Notes: a model not told the origin generated them from the letters alone. A stretch of DNA of 11,524 nt from Clostridiales bacterium (GCA_012512335.1 JAAZEK010000022.1:1-11524), one strand, 5' to 3'. Numbered from the stretch's first letter, positions 1-7,232 are shown. Made by a program: numbers and translations.

Positions 1-699
1 ACTTGGCAGACTGCAATGTCCTTGAAGGATGAGAGTTTGACAATAACAAATGTCAACCAACAGATCCAAACTTTGAAAAAAGGAATATCAGATCTGGGAG
101 TAGTCAATGTTAATGCTATAGAAGACTATAAGCGAGTAAGCGAGCGTTATGAGTTTTTGAATGAGCAGAGAAATGATTTGATTATGGCTAAAGATAATCT
201 AAGGGAAGTAATAAAGGAAATCACTACTACCATGAAGAAGAGATTCCATGAAGAATTCACCATAATAAACCAATGTTTTGGTGTAACTTTTAAAGAACTC
301 TTTGGTGGTGGCCATGCTCAATTGATACTGGAAGACCCTGAGGACATATTAAATTGCGGTATAGAGATTGTAGCTCAGCCCCCAGGCAAGAAACTGCAAA
401 GCCTATCACTGCTATCTGGTGGAGAGCGGGCACTAACTGCCATAGCCATACTATTTGGAATTCTCAAACACAAGCCAACCCCATTTTGTGTGCTGGATGA
501 GATTGATGCAGCTTTGGATGATAGCAATGTTAACCAGTTTGGTAAGTTTGTCAGAGAATTTTCTAGTGATACTCAGTTTGTTATCATTACACACAGGAAG
601 GGTACAATGGAAGTTTGCGATGCTATCTATGGGATAGCGATGGAAGAGAAGGGCGTATCGAAGATGATTTCTGTGAAGTTCGATGAAATGGTAAGCTAA
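1..699 (+). CDS. smc: Chromosome partition protein SMC, C-terminal part (5' end outside window)
   Basis: This is the C-terminal head and the end of the second coiled coil of SMC, the condensin ATPase that works with ScpA and ScpB to compact and segregate the chromosome. The frame is open from base 1 (TWQTA precedes the first Met at 16), so the gene starts upstream of the window. The early part is charged coiled coil. The ABC signature LSGGERALTAIAILF begins near nt 412, Walker B FCVLDEID lies at nt 484–507, the D-loop follows at about 508–522, and the H-loop His (ITHRKGTME) is at nt 592–594. Every ATPase element expected in the C-terminal lobe is present, and the lobe looks intact. Walker A would be in the missing N-terminal part. 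The gene sits just upstream of ftsY, as in many Firmicutes, where rnc usually precedes smc. Confidence 0.97.
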   Translation, partial: TWQTAMSLKDESLTITNVNQQIQTLKKGISDLGVVNVNAIEDYKRVSERYEFLNEQRNDLIMAKDNLREVIKEITTTMKKRFHEEFTIINQCFGVTFKELFGGGHAQLILEDPEDILNCGIEIVAQPPGKKLQSLSLLSGGERALTAIAILFGILKHKPTPFCVLDEIDAALDDSNVNQFGKFVREFSSDTQFVIITHRKGTMEVCDAIYGIAMEEKGVSKMISVKFDEMVS

Positions 700-738
700 C
701 TTCCCGTATGCTTTATCCATTATCACCCGGAACCCATA

Positions 739-801
739 GACTATTGCCTAGAGTCTAGTGTAGAACGCCAAGTGGCTAGCGCCTAATACCTAGCAGCTAA
801 T
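739..801. repeat. Degenerate 7-bp tandem repeat (consensus about GCCTARY) between smc and ftsY
   Basis: Read in steps of seven, the sequence gives gactatt, gcctaga, gtctagt, gtagaac, gccaagt, ggctagc, gcctaat, acctagc, agctaat: nine units that share a CTA core in a fixed phase. The third and fourth (760–773) are the most diverged. Four CTAG tetramers fall within about 50 bp. The array ends just before the ftsY ribosome binding site (AGGAGG, 804–809). It does not look like coding sequence, a terminator or a promoter. The periodicity was found by eye. Confidence 0.65.
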
Positions 802-814
802 ATAGGAGGAAAAA

Positions 815-1738
815 ATGGAAAAACAAAATAAAGGAAACTTTTTCACGAGACTTAAAGAAGGATTAAGCAAAACAAGAAGCGGTATTACCAACCGTGTAGA
901 TGAATTAGTTAAGTATTACAGAGAAATCGACGATGATTTCTTTGAAGAATTAGAAGAAACTCTAATCATCGCTGATGTAGGGATGCAAACTACTCAGAAA
1001 ATAGTGGACCGTATTCGTAAGAGAGTTAAAGACGAAAAAATTGGGGACGTTTCTAAAATAAAGGGTTTGTTGAAGGAAGAAATCGCTTCCATTTTGGAAA
1101 AGGGTAGCCATGACTTAGAATTCAAAAGCCCAACAATAATATTGGTAGTAGGGGTAAATGGCGTAGGTAAAACTACTACTATAGGTAAACTGGCCAACCG
1201 TTATCGTAGCGAAGGAAAACAGGTACTGGTAGCAGCTGCTGATACCTTCCGTGCTGCTGCTGGCGAGCAACTAGAGGTATGGTGCAAACGAGCACAAGTA
1301 CCTATCATACGTCACGAGGAAGGCGCTGATCCAGCTGCTGTAGTATTTGATGCGGTTCAGTCTGCTAAATCCAGGAAAACTGATATACTGCTATGCGATA
1401 CAGCAGGTAGACTACATAACAAAAAGAACCTTATGAATGAGCTGGAGAAAATCAACCGTATAATTGATCGGGAGTTTCCTGATGCTCACAAAGAGGTTCT
1501 GTTAGTTATAGATGCAACAACAGGTCAAAACGCCATATCTCAGGCAAGTCTATTCAAAGAAGCAGTAGGTATTACTGGCATTGCTCTAACCAAATTGGAC
1601 GGTACTGCGAAAGGTGGAGTAGTTATCGCCATCAAGTCTCAGCTTGATATTCCAATTTATTATGTCGGTGTAGGTGAACAGATGGATGACCTGCAACCCT
1701 TCCAACCGAAGGAATTTGCCAATGCACTGTTTGATTGA
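815..1738 (+). CDS. ftsY: Signal recognition particle receptor FtsY
   Basis: FtsY is the membrane-associated SRP receptor GTPase. It pairs with Ffh to deliver ribosome–nascent chain complexes to the Sec translocon. At 307 aa it is a minimal NG-domain form, lacking the long acidic A domain of enterobacterial FtsY, which is common in Firmicutes. The N-terminal stretch (residues about 7–25, FFTRLKEGLSKTRSGI) resembles the amphipathic membrane-targeting helix, and the N-domain four-helix bundle follows. GTPase motifs: G1 GVNGVGKTT at 113–121 (Lys119), G2 DTFRAAA, G3 DTAGR at 195–199, G4 TKLD at 259–262, and the closing GVGEQMDDLQPF. The ATG is preceded by AGGAGG (804–809) at 5 nt spacing. A gap of about 115 bp with the heptad repeat separates it from smc, and no clear promoter was seen there. 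Confidence 0.97.
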   Translation: MEKQNKGNFFTRLKEGLSKTRSGITNRVDELVKYYREIDDDFFEELEETLIIADVGMQTTQKIVDRIRKRVKDEKIGDVSKIKGLLKEEIASILEKGSHDLEFKSPTIILVVGVNGVGKTTTIGKLANRYRSEGKQVLVAAADTFRAAAGEQLEVWCKRAQVPIIRHEEGADPAAVVFDAVQSAKSRKTDILLCDTAGRLHNKKNLMNELEKINRIIDREFPDAHKEVLLVIDATTGQNAISQASLFKEAVGITGIALTKLDGTAKGGVVIAIKSQLDIPIYYVGVGEQMDDLQPFQPKEFANALFD

Positions 1739-1752
1739 TAAAACAGAAAAAT

Positions 1753-1790
1753 AGCCGTCAAAGAAAAATACTTGACGGTTCTTTTGTTCT
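1753..1790 (+). terminator. Probable intrinsic terminator after ftsY, overlapping the ylxM promoter
   Basis: AGCCGTCAA (1753–1761) pairs with TTGACGGTT (1772–1780) across a 10-nt A-rich loop, including one G·U pair. The T-rich run CTTTTGTTCT follows. The stem is short and the T tract interrupted, so termination may be partial. The right arm is also the -35 element of the next promoter. Confidence 0.5.
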
Positions 1791-1828
1791 GAAGTATAAT
1801 GGTTTACGGTAAAGGAAAAATACTTGAC
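1763..1828 (+). repeat. Pair of 14-bp direct repeats (GAAAAATACTTGAC)
   Basis: GAAAAATACTTGAC occurs at 1763–1776 and again, perfectly, at 1815–1828, 52 bp apart start to start. The first copy spans the loop and right arm of the terminator-like hairpin and includes the -35 box. The second lies in the predicted 5' leader of ylxM, where its TGACC (1825–1829) can pair weakly with GGTCA (1843–1847). Confidence 0.7.
1772..1800 (+). promoter_or_regulatory. Sigma-A type promoter for ylxM–ffh
   Basis: TTGACG (1772–1777), a 17-bp spacer and a perfect TATAAT (1795–1800) give a near-consensus vegetative promoter, 5/6 at -35 and 6/6 at -10. Transcription would start near 1807, leaving a leader of about 60 nt before the ylxM ATG. 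It probably drives ylxM–ffh and possibly the ribosomal-protein genes downstream. Confidence 0.8.
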
Positions 1829-1867
1829 CATCTGCAAAAGAAGGTCATATGGGGCTGGTGTGGGTAA

Positions 1868-2215
1868 ATGGATAAATTCACACAAATGGCAGTTCTACTT
1901 GATATTTACGGAGGGCTGTTAACAGATAAGCAAAAGGATGTTATGGAGCAATATTACAGTTATGACTTATCTCTGCAGGAAATTGCTGAAAATGCAGGCA
2001 TAACCAAGCAAGGCGTCCATGATCTTATCCGTCGTGCCGAGCATACCCTTATAAAAACCGATGAGAAGCTGGGCTTTATAAATCGCTTGACGAATATCCA
2101 AGTATGTTTGGAAAAGGTCGAACAAAGACTAGAGTCTGAAGAGAGCAAGTCCGCTGAAGTGGTTGCCTGCCGAGAGGAAATCGTGAATATAATAAATACC
2201 TTTTTAGGAGGCTGA
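1868..2215 (+). CDS. ylxM: YlxM/p13-like DNA-binding protein, SRP-associated
   Basis: This 115-aa protein belongs to the YlxM (UPF0122) family, encoded next to ffh in many Firmicutes. Residues about 17–65 form a sigma-region-4-like helix-turn-helix (LTDKQKDVMEQYYSYDLSLQ, then EIAENAGITKQGVHDLIRRAE). The C-terminal half is charged helix, probably coiled coil. The family is linked to SRP function, and work in streptococci points to an effect on SRP activity, but the exact role is unsettled. An in-frame TAA lies directly before the ATG, so this is the first possible start. The ribosome binding site is poor (GGTGTGGG rather than AGGAGG), which may keep expression below that of ffh. The stop is 4 nt before the ffh start, so the two are almost certainly co-transcribed. 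Confidence 0.9.
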   Translation: MDKFTQMAVLLDIYGGLLTDKQKDVMEQYYSYDLSLQEIAENAGITKQGVHDLIRRAEHTLIKTDEKLGFINRLTNIQVCLEKVEQRLESEESKSAEVVACREEIVNIINTFLGG

Positions 2216-2219
2216 TAGA

Positions 2220-3551
2220 TTGGCATTCGAAAGTTTAACAGACAAACTACAATCTGCTTTTAAAAAGTTGACAGGCAAAGGCAAGCTAAACGAGAAAGAT
2301 GTTAAGGAAGCCATGCGTGAGGTAAAAATGGCGTTGCTGGAAGCTGACGTCAATTTTATGGTCGTAAAGGATTTAATAAAGAAGATTACAGAACGAGCTG
2401 TAGGCTCAGAAATAATGGAAAGCCTTACACCTGGTCAGCAGGTAGTTAAGGTAGTAAATGAAGAGCTCACAAGCCTAATGGGTGGCACTCAAAGTAAAGT
2501 AGTAATGGCATCTAAGCCTCCAACCATACTTATGATGGTTGGATTACAAGGTGCTGGTAAGACCACTCACGCTGGAAAGTTAGCGAACTATTTCAAGAAG
2601 CAGGGTAAGAGCCCAATGTTGGTTGCCTGCGATATCTATCGCCCTGCTGCCATCAAACAGCTTCAAGTGGTAGGGGATAGGGTAAAGACACCAGTGTTCG
2701 AGCGAGGTCAGACGGATCCTGTTTCTATAGTTCGAGAAGCACTTGAATATTCTAAGGAACATCAGCACGACATGGTTATAATCGATACAGCTGGTCGACT
2801 GCATATTAACGAAGAACTTATGGATGAACTAAAAGCCATTAAAGGAGAAGTTCGCCCACATGAAATTCTATTGGTAGTCGATGCCATGACTGGGCAGGAT
2901 GCAGTTACAGTAGCCCAGTCCTTCAATGAACAGTTAGGCATTGATGGCTTGATTCTAACCAAGCTAGATGGGGACACTCGAGGCGGTTCGGCGCTGTCAG
3001 CCAAAGCAGTTACGGGCAAGCCCATTAAATTTATCGGAATCGGTGAAAAGTTAGACGATTTGGAAGTCTTCCATCCCGACAGAATGGCATCCCGCATACT
3101 AGGAATGGGTGATGTACTATCCATCATCGAAAAGGCACAAGCCAACATAGATTTGATCAAAGCCCAAGAGATGGAGAAAAAGCTTCGCACCCAAAGCTTT
3201 ACCTTGGATGATTACCTGGAGCAATTGGAACAGGTAAAGAACATGGGCTCTATGCAAGATATTCTGAACATGATCCCAGGAATGGGTAAAAAGCTAGGGA
3301 ACGTACAGCTGGATGAGAAGCAAATTCCTAGAACACAAGCCATTATCCAGTCCATGACTCCAAAGGAAAGAACTAATCCGTCCATCATCAATGCCAGCCG
3401 TAGAAAGCGAATTGCCATCGGCAGTGGCACTCGAATTCAGGATGTTAATCAATTGCTTAAGTCCTATGAAGAGCTGAAGAAGATGATGAAGCAGATGACT
3501 GACATGAACAAAGGTAAGAAGAAAGGCAAGATGCGTCTACCTTTCATGTAA
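2220..3551 (+). CDS. ffh: Signal recognition particle protein Ffh (SRP54)
   Basis: Ffh is the SRP GTPase that binds signal sequences emerging from the ribosome, assembles with 4.5S/6S RNA, and docks on FtsY. The 443-aa length is normal. The N domain (residues 1 to about 90) is followed by the G domain: G1 GLQGAGKTT at 108–116 (Lys114), G3 DTAGR at 189–193, G4 TKLDGD from 247. A Met-rich M domain starts near residue 298. It has the finger-loop/GM-rich region (NMGSMQDILNMIPGMGKK) and the RNA-binding helix-turn-helix with SRRKRIAIGSGTRIQDVNQL. The tail is basic and ends in LPFM, usual for the family. The start is TTG, chosen because AGGAGG (2206–2211) sits 8 nt upstream and the protein then begins MAFESLT as in homologues. 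The SRP RNA gene itself is not in this window. Confidence 0.98.
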   Translation: MAFESLTDKLQSAFKKLTGKGKLNEKDVKEAMREVKMALLEADVNFMVVKDLIKKITERAVGSEIMESLTPGQQVVKVVNEELTSLMGGTQSKVVMASKPPTILMMVGLQGAGKTTHAGKLANYFKKQGKSPMLVACDIYRPAAIKQLQVVGDRVKTPVFERGQTDPVSIVREALEYSKEHQHDMVIIDTAGRLHINEELMDELKAIKGEVRPHEILLVVDAMTGQDAVTVAQSFNEQLGIDGLILTKLDGDTRGGSALSAKAVTGKPIKFIGIGEKLDDLEVFHPDRMASRILGMGDVLSIIEKAQANIDLIKAQEMEKKLRTQSFTLDDYLEQLEQVKNMGSMQDILNMIPGMGKKLGNVQLDEKQIPRTQAIIQSMTPKERTNPSIINASRRKRIAIGSGTRIQDVNQLLKSYEELKKMMKQMTDMNKGKKKGKMRLPFM

Positions 3552-3561
3552 TTTAGCTAGC

Positions 3562-3579
3562 AACTGATTTTTATCAGTT
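3562..3579 (+). other. Small hairpin in the ffh–rpsP gap
   Basis: AACTGAT (3562–3568) and ATCAGTT (3573–3579) form a perfect 7-bp stem with a TTTT loop, just after the ffh stop. No T tract follows, so it is not a standard terminator. It may act as an mRNA processing or 3'-end stability element between ffh and the highly expressed rpsP. That role is inferred. Confidence 0.4.
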
Positions 3580-3619
3580 TGCATATAGATGATTTTAAGA
3601 AACTAGTGGAGGTGAAAAT

Positions 3620-3859
3620 ATGGTAAAGATAAGATTGAAAAGAATAGGAGCTAAGAAGCGTCCTTTTTATCGTTTGGTGGTAGCAGATTCTCGTTATCCC
3701 AGAAATGGTAGATTCATAGAAGAGATAGGCACATACGATCCCAATACTAATCCATCCACAGTCAATATTGATGCTGACAAAGCAAAGGATTGGCTGGGAA
3801 AAGGTGCACAGCCCACTGACACCGTAAGGGCTCTTCTTAAGAAGAACGGCGTACTATAG
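3620..3859 (+). CDS. rpsP: 30S ribosomal protein bS16
   Basis: bS16 is a small-subunit assembly protein that binds the 5' domain of 16S rRNA. The 79-aa product has the full family signature: N-terminal VKIRLKRIGAKKRPFYRLVV, then ADSRYPRNGRFIEEIGTYDP, and a C-terminal region with DKAKDWLGKGAQPTDTV. Length is normal. A strong GGAGGTG (3608–3614) precedes the ATG by 5 nt. The stop codon TAG overlaps the AGGAGG of khpA, suggesting translational coupling. Confidence 0.98.
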   Translation: MVKIRLKRIGAKKRPFYRLVVADSRYPRNGRFIEEIGTYDPNTNPSTVNIDADKAKDWLGKGAQPTDTVRALLKKNGVL

Positions 3860-3870
3860 GAGGCAGAGCC

Positions 3871-4098
3871 ATGGTTGAATTGGTAAAGTTAATTGCACAA
3901 TCACTGGTGGACGACCCCGAACAGGTAGATGTACAGCAAGTAGAAGGGGACGATGTTATCACCATAGAACTAAGGGTAGCTCAGGAAGATATGGGTAAGG
4001 TAATCGGCAAGCAGGGCCGTATTGCTAAAGCCATCCGCACAGTAGTGAAGGCAGCATCCTTAAAGGAAAAGAAAAAAGTAACTGTTGAGATTATTTAG
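3871..4098 (+). CDS. khpA: KH-domain RNA-binding protein KhpA (YlqC)
   Basis: The 75-aa protein is a single KH domain with the GxxG loop GKQG at residues 46–49 inside the core MGKVIGKQGRIAKAIRTVVK. KhpA forms a heterodimer with KhpB (Jag/EloR) in Firmicutes and binds many RNAs. It has been linked to cell elongation and division control in streptococci. khpB is not in the window. The gene lies 11 nt after rpsP with AGGAGG at 3858–3863, and the rpsP–khpA–rimM order is standard in this phylum. Length is typical. Confidence 0.95.
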   Translation: MVELVKLIAQSLVDDPEQVDVQQVEGDDVITIELRVAQEDMGKVIGKQGRIAKAIRTVVKAASLKEKKKVTVEII

Positions 4099-4110
4099 GG
4101 TGGAAGTGTA

Positions 4111-4638
4111 ATGCTGGAATATCTATCCGTTGGTATAATACTCAAGCCTCAAGGCTTAAAAGGTGAAATAAAGGTTAAACCTCTAACTGATGACCCAAGA
4201 CGGTTTGACACCCTGCAAAAGCTGTTCCTTAAAAACAAGGAAGGGACCTACAAAGAGTTACGGATTGCTTCTCGTCGTTATGACAAGAGTTTTGTATACT
4301 TGATGTTAACAGGATATGAAACCATTGAATCTGTAGAACCCCTCCGAAATCAGGAGCTTTGGATTTCTAGAGATATGGTTCGTAAACTACCCCAGTTTAC
4401 TTATCTAATTCCCGATTTGATTAATAGCCGAGTAGAAACCATAGATGGCAAATACTTGGGTCAATTATCTCAAGTATTAGAAACTGGTGCTAATGATGTA
4501 TATGTGGTAAGGGGAGGTCCTATGGGTGAGGTACTGATTCCAGCCCTAAAAAAGGTGGTCACCCATGTGGATATACCAAATCAGTTGATTCAGGTAGATT
4601 TGACTGACATGGAAGGATTGCTGCCTGATGAAGATTGA
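4111..4638 (+). CDS. rimM: Ribosome maturation factor RimM
   Basis: RimM helps fold the 3' (head) domain of 16S rRNA during 30S assembly and binds uS19. The 175-aa protein has the two usual parts. The N-terminal RimM barrel carries VGIILKPQGLKGEIKVKPLT at residues 7–26. The C-terminal PRC-barrel (from about residue 98) ends in the typical GGPMGEVLIPALKKVV and VDLTDMEGLLPDE. A GGGTGG ribosome binding site (4098–4103) starts in the khpA stop codon. The last 11 nt overlap the start of trmD, which implies translational coupling. Confidence 0.96.
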   Translation: MLEYLSVGIILKPQGLKGEIKVKPLTDDPRRFDTLQKLFLKNKEGTYKELRIASRRYDKSFVYLMLTGYETIESVEPLRNQELWISRDMVRKLPQFTYLIPDLINSRVETIDGKYLGQLSQVLETGANDVYVVRGGPMGEVLIPALKKVVTHVDIPNQLIQVDLTDMEGLLPDED

Positions 4639-5338
4639 TATACTAACCCTGTTTCCTGAAATGTTTGAAACCTTTCAAACATCAAGTATTCTAGGGCGAG
4701 CAGTGGAAAATGAATTGGTATCAATACAAACTCATAACATTAGAGACTTTGCTTTAAATAAACACAAGCAGGCAGATGACTACCCCTATGGTGGTGGTGC
4801 TGGAATGGTTATGATGCCTCAACCCCTATCGGATTGCATAAGTCATGTACTTTCCAGCTATCCAGAAGAGAAGCCAAAGGTAATCTATCTTTCTCCTCAG
4901 GGGAAGGTGTTAACCCAGGAGCTGGCGCAACAGTTTTCCATGGAATCTTCATTGGTTCTTTTATGTGGTCACTATGAGGGCATCGATCAAAGGGTCATTG
5001 ACAAATACGTAGATATGGAAATATCCATAGGCGATTATATACTAACTGGTGGCGAACTACCGGCAATGGTGCTCGTAGATTGTGTAACACGCCTAATCCC
5101 CGGTGTACTAGGCAGTTCCGAGTCCATCCTGGAGGAGTCCCACTCCGCAGGTCTTCTGGAATACCCTCAATATACCCGGCCAGCAGTATATGATGGTCAG
5201 GAGGTTCCACCGGTATTATTATCGGGAAACCATAAAGAAATTGAAAATTGGCGAAGGCAACAGAGCTTACTAAACACCCTACGCAAGCGCCCCGATCTTT
5301 TGGATAAAGGTGCTTTGTCAAAGGATGATAGCTTATGA
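4628..5338 (+). CDS. trmD: tRNA (guanine-N1-)-methyltransferase TrmD
   Basis: TrmD uses S-adenosylmethionine to form m1G37 next to the anticodon of tRNAs reading CNN/proline-type codons, preventing +1 frameshifting. It is a SPOUT enzyme with a trefoil knot and acts as a dimer. Visible motifs are YGGGAGMVM from residue 54, the knot segments LLCGHYEGIDQR (Cys113, Gly114) and IGDYILTGGE (about 134–143), and the C-terminal LEYPQYTRPAVYDGQEVP followed by LSGNHKEIENWRRQQSL. At 236 aa it is slightly on the short side of the family range but appears complete. It overlaps rimM by 11 nt and is followed by rplS after 28 nt, the usual rimM–trmD–rplS arrangement. Confidence 0.98.
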   Translation: MKIDILTLFPEMFETFQTSSILGRAVENELVSIQTHNIRDFALNKHKQADDYPYGGGAGMVMMPQPLSDCISHVLSSYPEEKPKVIYLSPQGKVLTQELAQQFSMESSLVLLCGHYEGIDQRVIDKYVDMEISIGDYILTGGELPAMVLVDCVTRLIPGVLGSSESILEESHSAGLLEYPQYTRPAVYDGQEVPPVLLSGNHKEIENWRRQQSLLNTLRKRPDLLDKGALSKDDSL

Positions 5339-5366
5339 ACGCTTGGAAGAAGGAGGTTAAAAACCG

Positions 5367-5717
5367 ATGAACATTATTCAACAAATAGAAAAAGAACAAT
5401 TGCGTAAAGATATGCCAGTATTCTCCATTGGAGATACCGTAAGAGTATTTGTAAAAGTTGTAGAGGGAAGTCGTGAAAGACTTCAGGCTTTTGAAGGTAC
5501 TTTAATCAAAAGAAATGGCGGAGGCGTCAGAGAAACCTTTACCGTTCGAAGAATTTCCTACGGAGTAGGGGTTGAGAGAACTTTCCCCATTCATAGCCCC
5601 AGAATCGACCATGTTGAAGTAGTGCGTAAAGGTAAGGTTCGTAGAGCCAGATTATACTACTTACGTGATAGAGTGGGCAAAGCTGCCAAGGTTAAAGAGA
5701 GACAAGCAAACAGATAA
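5367..5717 (+). CDS. rplS: 50S ribosomal protein bL19
   Basis: bL19 lies at the 30S–50S interface. The 116-aa sequence has the full family pattern: FSIGDTVRVFVKVVEGSRER, LQAFEGTLIKRNGGGVRETF, TVRRISYGVGVERTFPIHSP, and the basic C terminus RRARLYYLRDRVGKAAKVKE. A strong AGGAGG (5351–5356) sits 10 nt before the ATG. It is the last gene of the ribosomal block and is followed directly by a strong terminator. Confidence 0.98.
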   Translation: MNIIQQIEKEQLRKDMPVFSIGDTVRVFVKVVEGSRERLQAFEGTLIKRNGGGVRETFTVRRISYGVGVERTFPIHSPRIDHVEVVRKGKVRRARLYYLRDRVGKAAKVKERQANR

Positions 5718-5724
5718 GAATTCT

Positions 5725-5756
5725 ATGGGACTGGCAACAGTCCCATTTTACTTTAT
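5725..5756 (+). terminator. Intrinsic terminator after rplS
   Basis: ATGGGACTG (5725–5733) pairs perfectly with CAGTCCCAT (5738–5746) around a GCAA (GNRA) tetraloop, followed by the T-rich TTTTACTTTAT. A 9-bp stem with a stable tetraloop right after the rplS stop is a convincing Rho-independent terminator. lepB downstream would then need its own promoter or readthrough. Confidence 0.92.
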
Positions 5757-5784
5757 ATATATGTAAAGGCAGGTAATATACAGC

Positions 5785-6372
5785 ATGGAAGAGCATAATA
5801 TCGTTAAAGATGCTACAGTGGAAGTCGAAACTGATTCCAAAAAGGATTCAGAGAAGAATGCTAAGAAGGAAGCTACAGAATGGATCCAAGCTATCGTTAC
5901 AGCTGTGGTACTGGCACTGCTGATACGTATATTTTTATTTGAAATAATCTTGGTAGTAGGAGGATCCATGATACCGACTCTGGATGATGGAGATAGGGTA
6001 TTTGTAAACAAAATTGGATACATAATAGGTGAGCCAGAGCTAGGAGATGTTGTTATTTTCAAAACTCCTGAGGATGGAAAGACAAGTTATGTAAAGCGTG
6101 TGATCGGTCTGCCAGGGGATCAGGTTGAAATTATTGATGGCATAGTCTATGTCAATGAAGAATCTCTATCAGAGCCATATATTTCTGAACAACCATTTAA
6201 TGACTTTGCATTAGAAACAGTGCCAGAAGGCAGAATATTTGTCCTAGGTGATAACCGTAATCATAGCAAAGATAGTAGGGATTATCATGTAGGATTTGTT
6301 CCTATGGATAACCTGGTAGGTAAAGCTGTGTGGCGTATTTGGCCCTTAGACAGCTTGTCAGCAATAAAATAG
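5785..6372 (+). CDS. lepB: Signal peptidase I (SipS-like)
   Basis: Type I signal peptidase cleaves signal peptides from proteins exported by Sec or Tat, acting on the outer face of the membrane. The 195-aa protein has a charged cytoplasmic N terminus (about 1–32, rich in Lys, Asp and Glu) and a single membrane anchor (about 34–54). It is followed by the catalytic Ser in GGSMIPTL (Ser61), the general-base Lys in YVKRVIGLPGD (Lys104), and the conserved GDNRNHSKDSR at 155–165. Length and single anchor match the Gram-positive Sip type. The ATG is the only plausible start, because an in-frame ATG upstream (5761) is followed at once by TAA. The ribosome binding site is weak (AGG at 5771–5773, 11 nt from the start). 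Placement between rplS and rbgA is common in Firmicutes. Confidence 0.96.
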   Translation: MEEHNIVKDATVEVETDSKKDSEKNAKKEATEWIQAIVTAVVLALLIRIFLFEIILVVGGSMIPTLDDGDRVFVNKIGYIIGEPELGDVVIFKTPEDGKTSYVKRVIGLPGDQVEIIDGIVYVNEESLSEPYISEQPFNDFALETVPEGRIFVLGDNRNHSKDSRDYHVGFVPMDNLVGKAVWRIWPLDSLSAIK

Positions 6373-6389
6373 AAAGAGGTTAATATTTT

Positions 6390-7232
6390 TTGAATATCAA
6401 CTGGTATCCTGGCCATATGGCCAAAGCGAAGCGATTGATAAATGAAAATCTAAAATTGGTGGATATGGTCATTGAACTTCTCGATGCCAGAATACCCAAT
6501 AGCAGTACTAATCCGGACTTCCAAAGTCTGTATCAAAACAAAATAAGAGTTGTAGTATTGAACAAAAGTGACTATGCTGACGCTGATAAAACAAAGCTTT
6601 GGAAGGATTACTATGAAAAACAGGACATCACTGTCCTTACTATAAATTCTTTAAACAAGAAGGACATACAAAAGCTGAAAAAATCCTTGTTTGCTCTTGC
6701 TGATGAAAAACAAAAAGAAATCAAACAACGGAAGGGAATTAACAAAACCATCCGTACTATGGTGGTAGGAATTCCCAATGTTGGAAAGTCTACTTTGATC
6801 AATGCCATTTCTGGTTCAGCAAAGACAAAGACTGGAGATCGCCCAGGTGTAACCAAGACAAAACAATGGGTTAAAGTAAGCCCATACTTCGAACTACTGG
6901 ATACCCCAGGCCTCTTGTGGCCTAAGCTGGATGATAAAAATACAGGATTACATCTTGCGTATACTGGTTCTATTAAAGAAGAAATCATGGATCTAGATGA
7001 AATAGTTTTTCGATTCCTTGAGGAAATGTCATTACTTTATCCTCGTCATCTTACAGAACGTTATCGAATCCAAGACCTGGACAAGAAAGGTCATGAGATT
7101 CTAACAGATATATCAGTTAATAGAGGATGGCTGCAATCAGGTGGGGTTCCCGATTTAACCAGAGCTGCCAAGCAAGTACTAGACGAATATCAAGCTGGCA
7201 CCCTTGGCCGTACTACACTAGAACTACCGTAA
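6390..7232 (+). CDS. rbgA: Ribosome biogenesis GTPase RbgA (YlqF)
   Basis: RbgA is needed for late assembly of the 50S subunit in Firmicutes, around bL27/uL16 incorporation. The 280-aa protein is a circularly permuted GTPase. G4 NKSD (58–61) comes first, then G1 GIPNVGKST (127–135, Lys133), a G2-type Thr in the DRPGVTKTKQW segment, and G3 DTPG (171–174). The N terminus NINWYPGHMAKAKR is the family hallmark. The C-terminal helical domain (about 200–280) would contact rRNA. The start is TTG: AAAGAGG (6373–6379) lies 10 nt upstream and the resulting N terminus matches homologues. The gene starts 17 nt after the lepB stop, so the two are probably co-transcribed. Confidence 0.96.
   Translation: MNINWYPGHMAKAKRLINENLKLVDMVIELLDARIPNSSTNPDFQSLYQNKIRVVVLNKSDYADADKTKLWKDYYEKQDITVLTINSLNKKDIQKLKKSLFALADEKQKEIKQRKGINKTIRTMVVGIPNVGKSTLINAISGSAKTKTGDRPGVTKTKQWVKVSPYFELLDTPGLLWPKLDDKNTGLHLAYTGSIKEEIMDLDEIVFRFLEEMSLLYPRHLTERYRIQDLDKKGHEILTDISVNRGWLQSGGVPDLTRAAKQVLDEYQAGTLGRTTLELP

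Noticed and set aside
1824..1853. Second promoter (TTGACC with TATGGG) before ylxM
   Set aside because: The -10 matches only 3 of 6 positions, and the upstream TTGACG/TATAAT pair is far better. The TTGAC here is explained by the direct repeat.
2762..3190. 142-codon open frame on the minus strand
   Set aside because: It is antisense to the Ffh G and M domains. Its Ser/Met-rich composition is what the complement of this coding region would give, and there is no supporting start signal.
4995..5399. 134-codon open frame on the minus strand
   Set aside because: It lies antisense to trmD and the start of rplS, both clearly real. It has no ribosome binding site or recognisable family and reads as a shadow frame.
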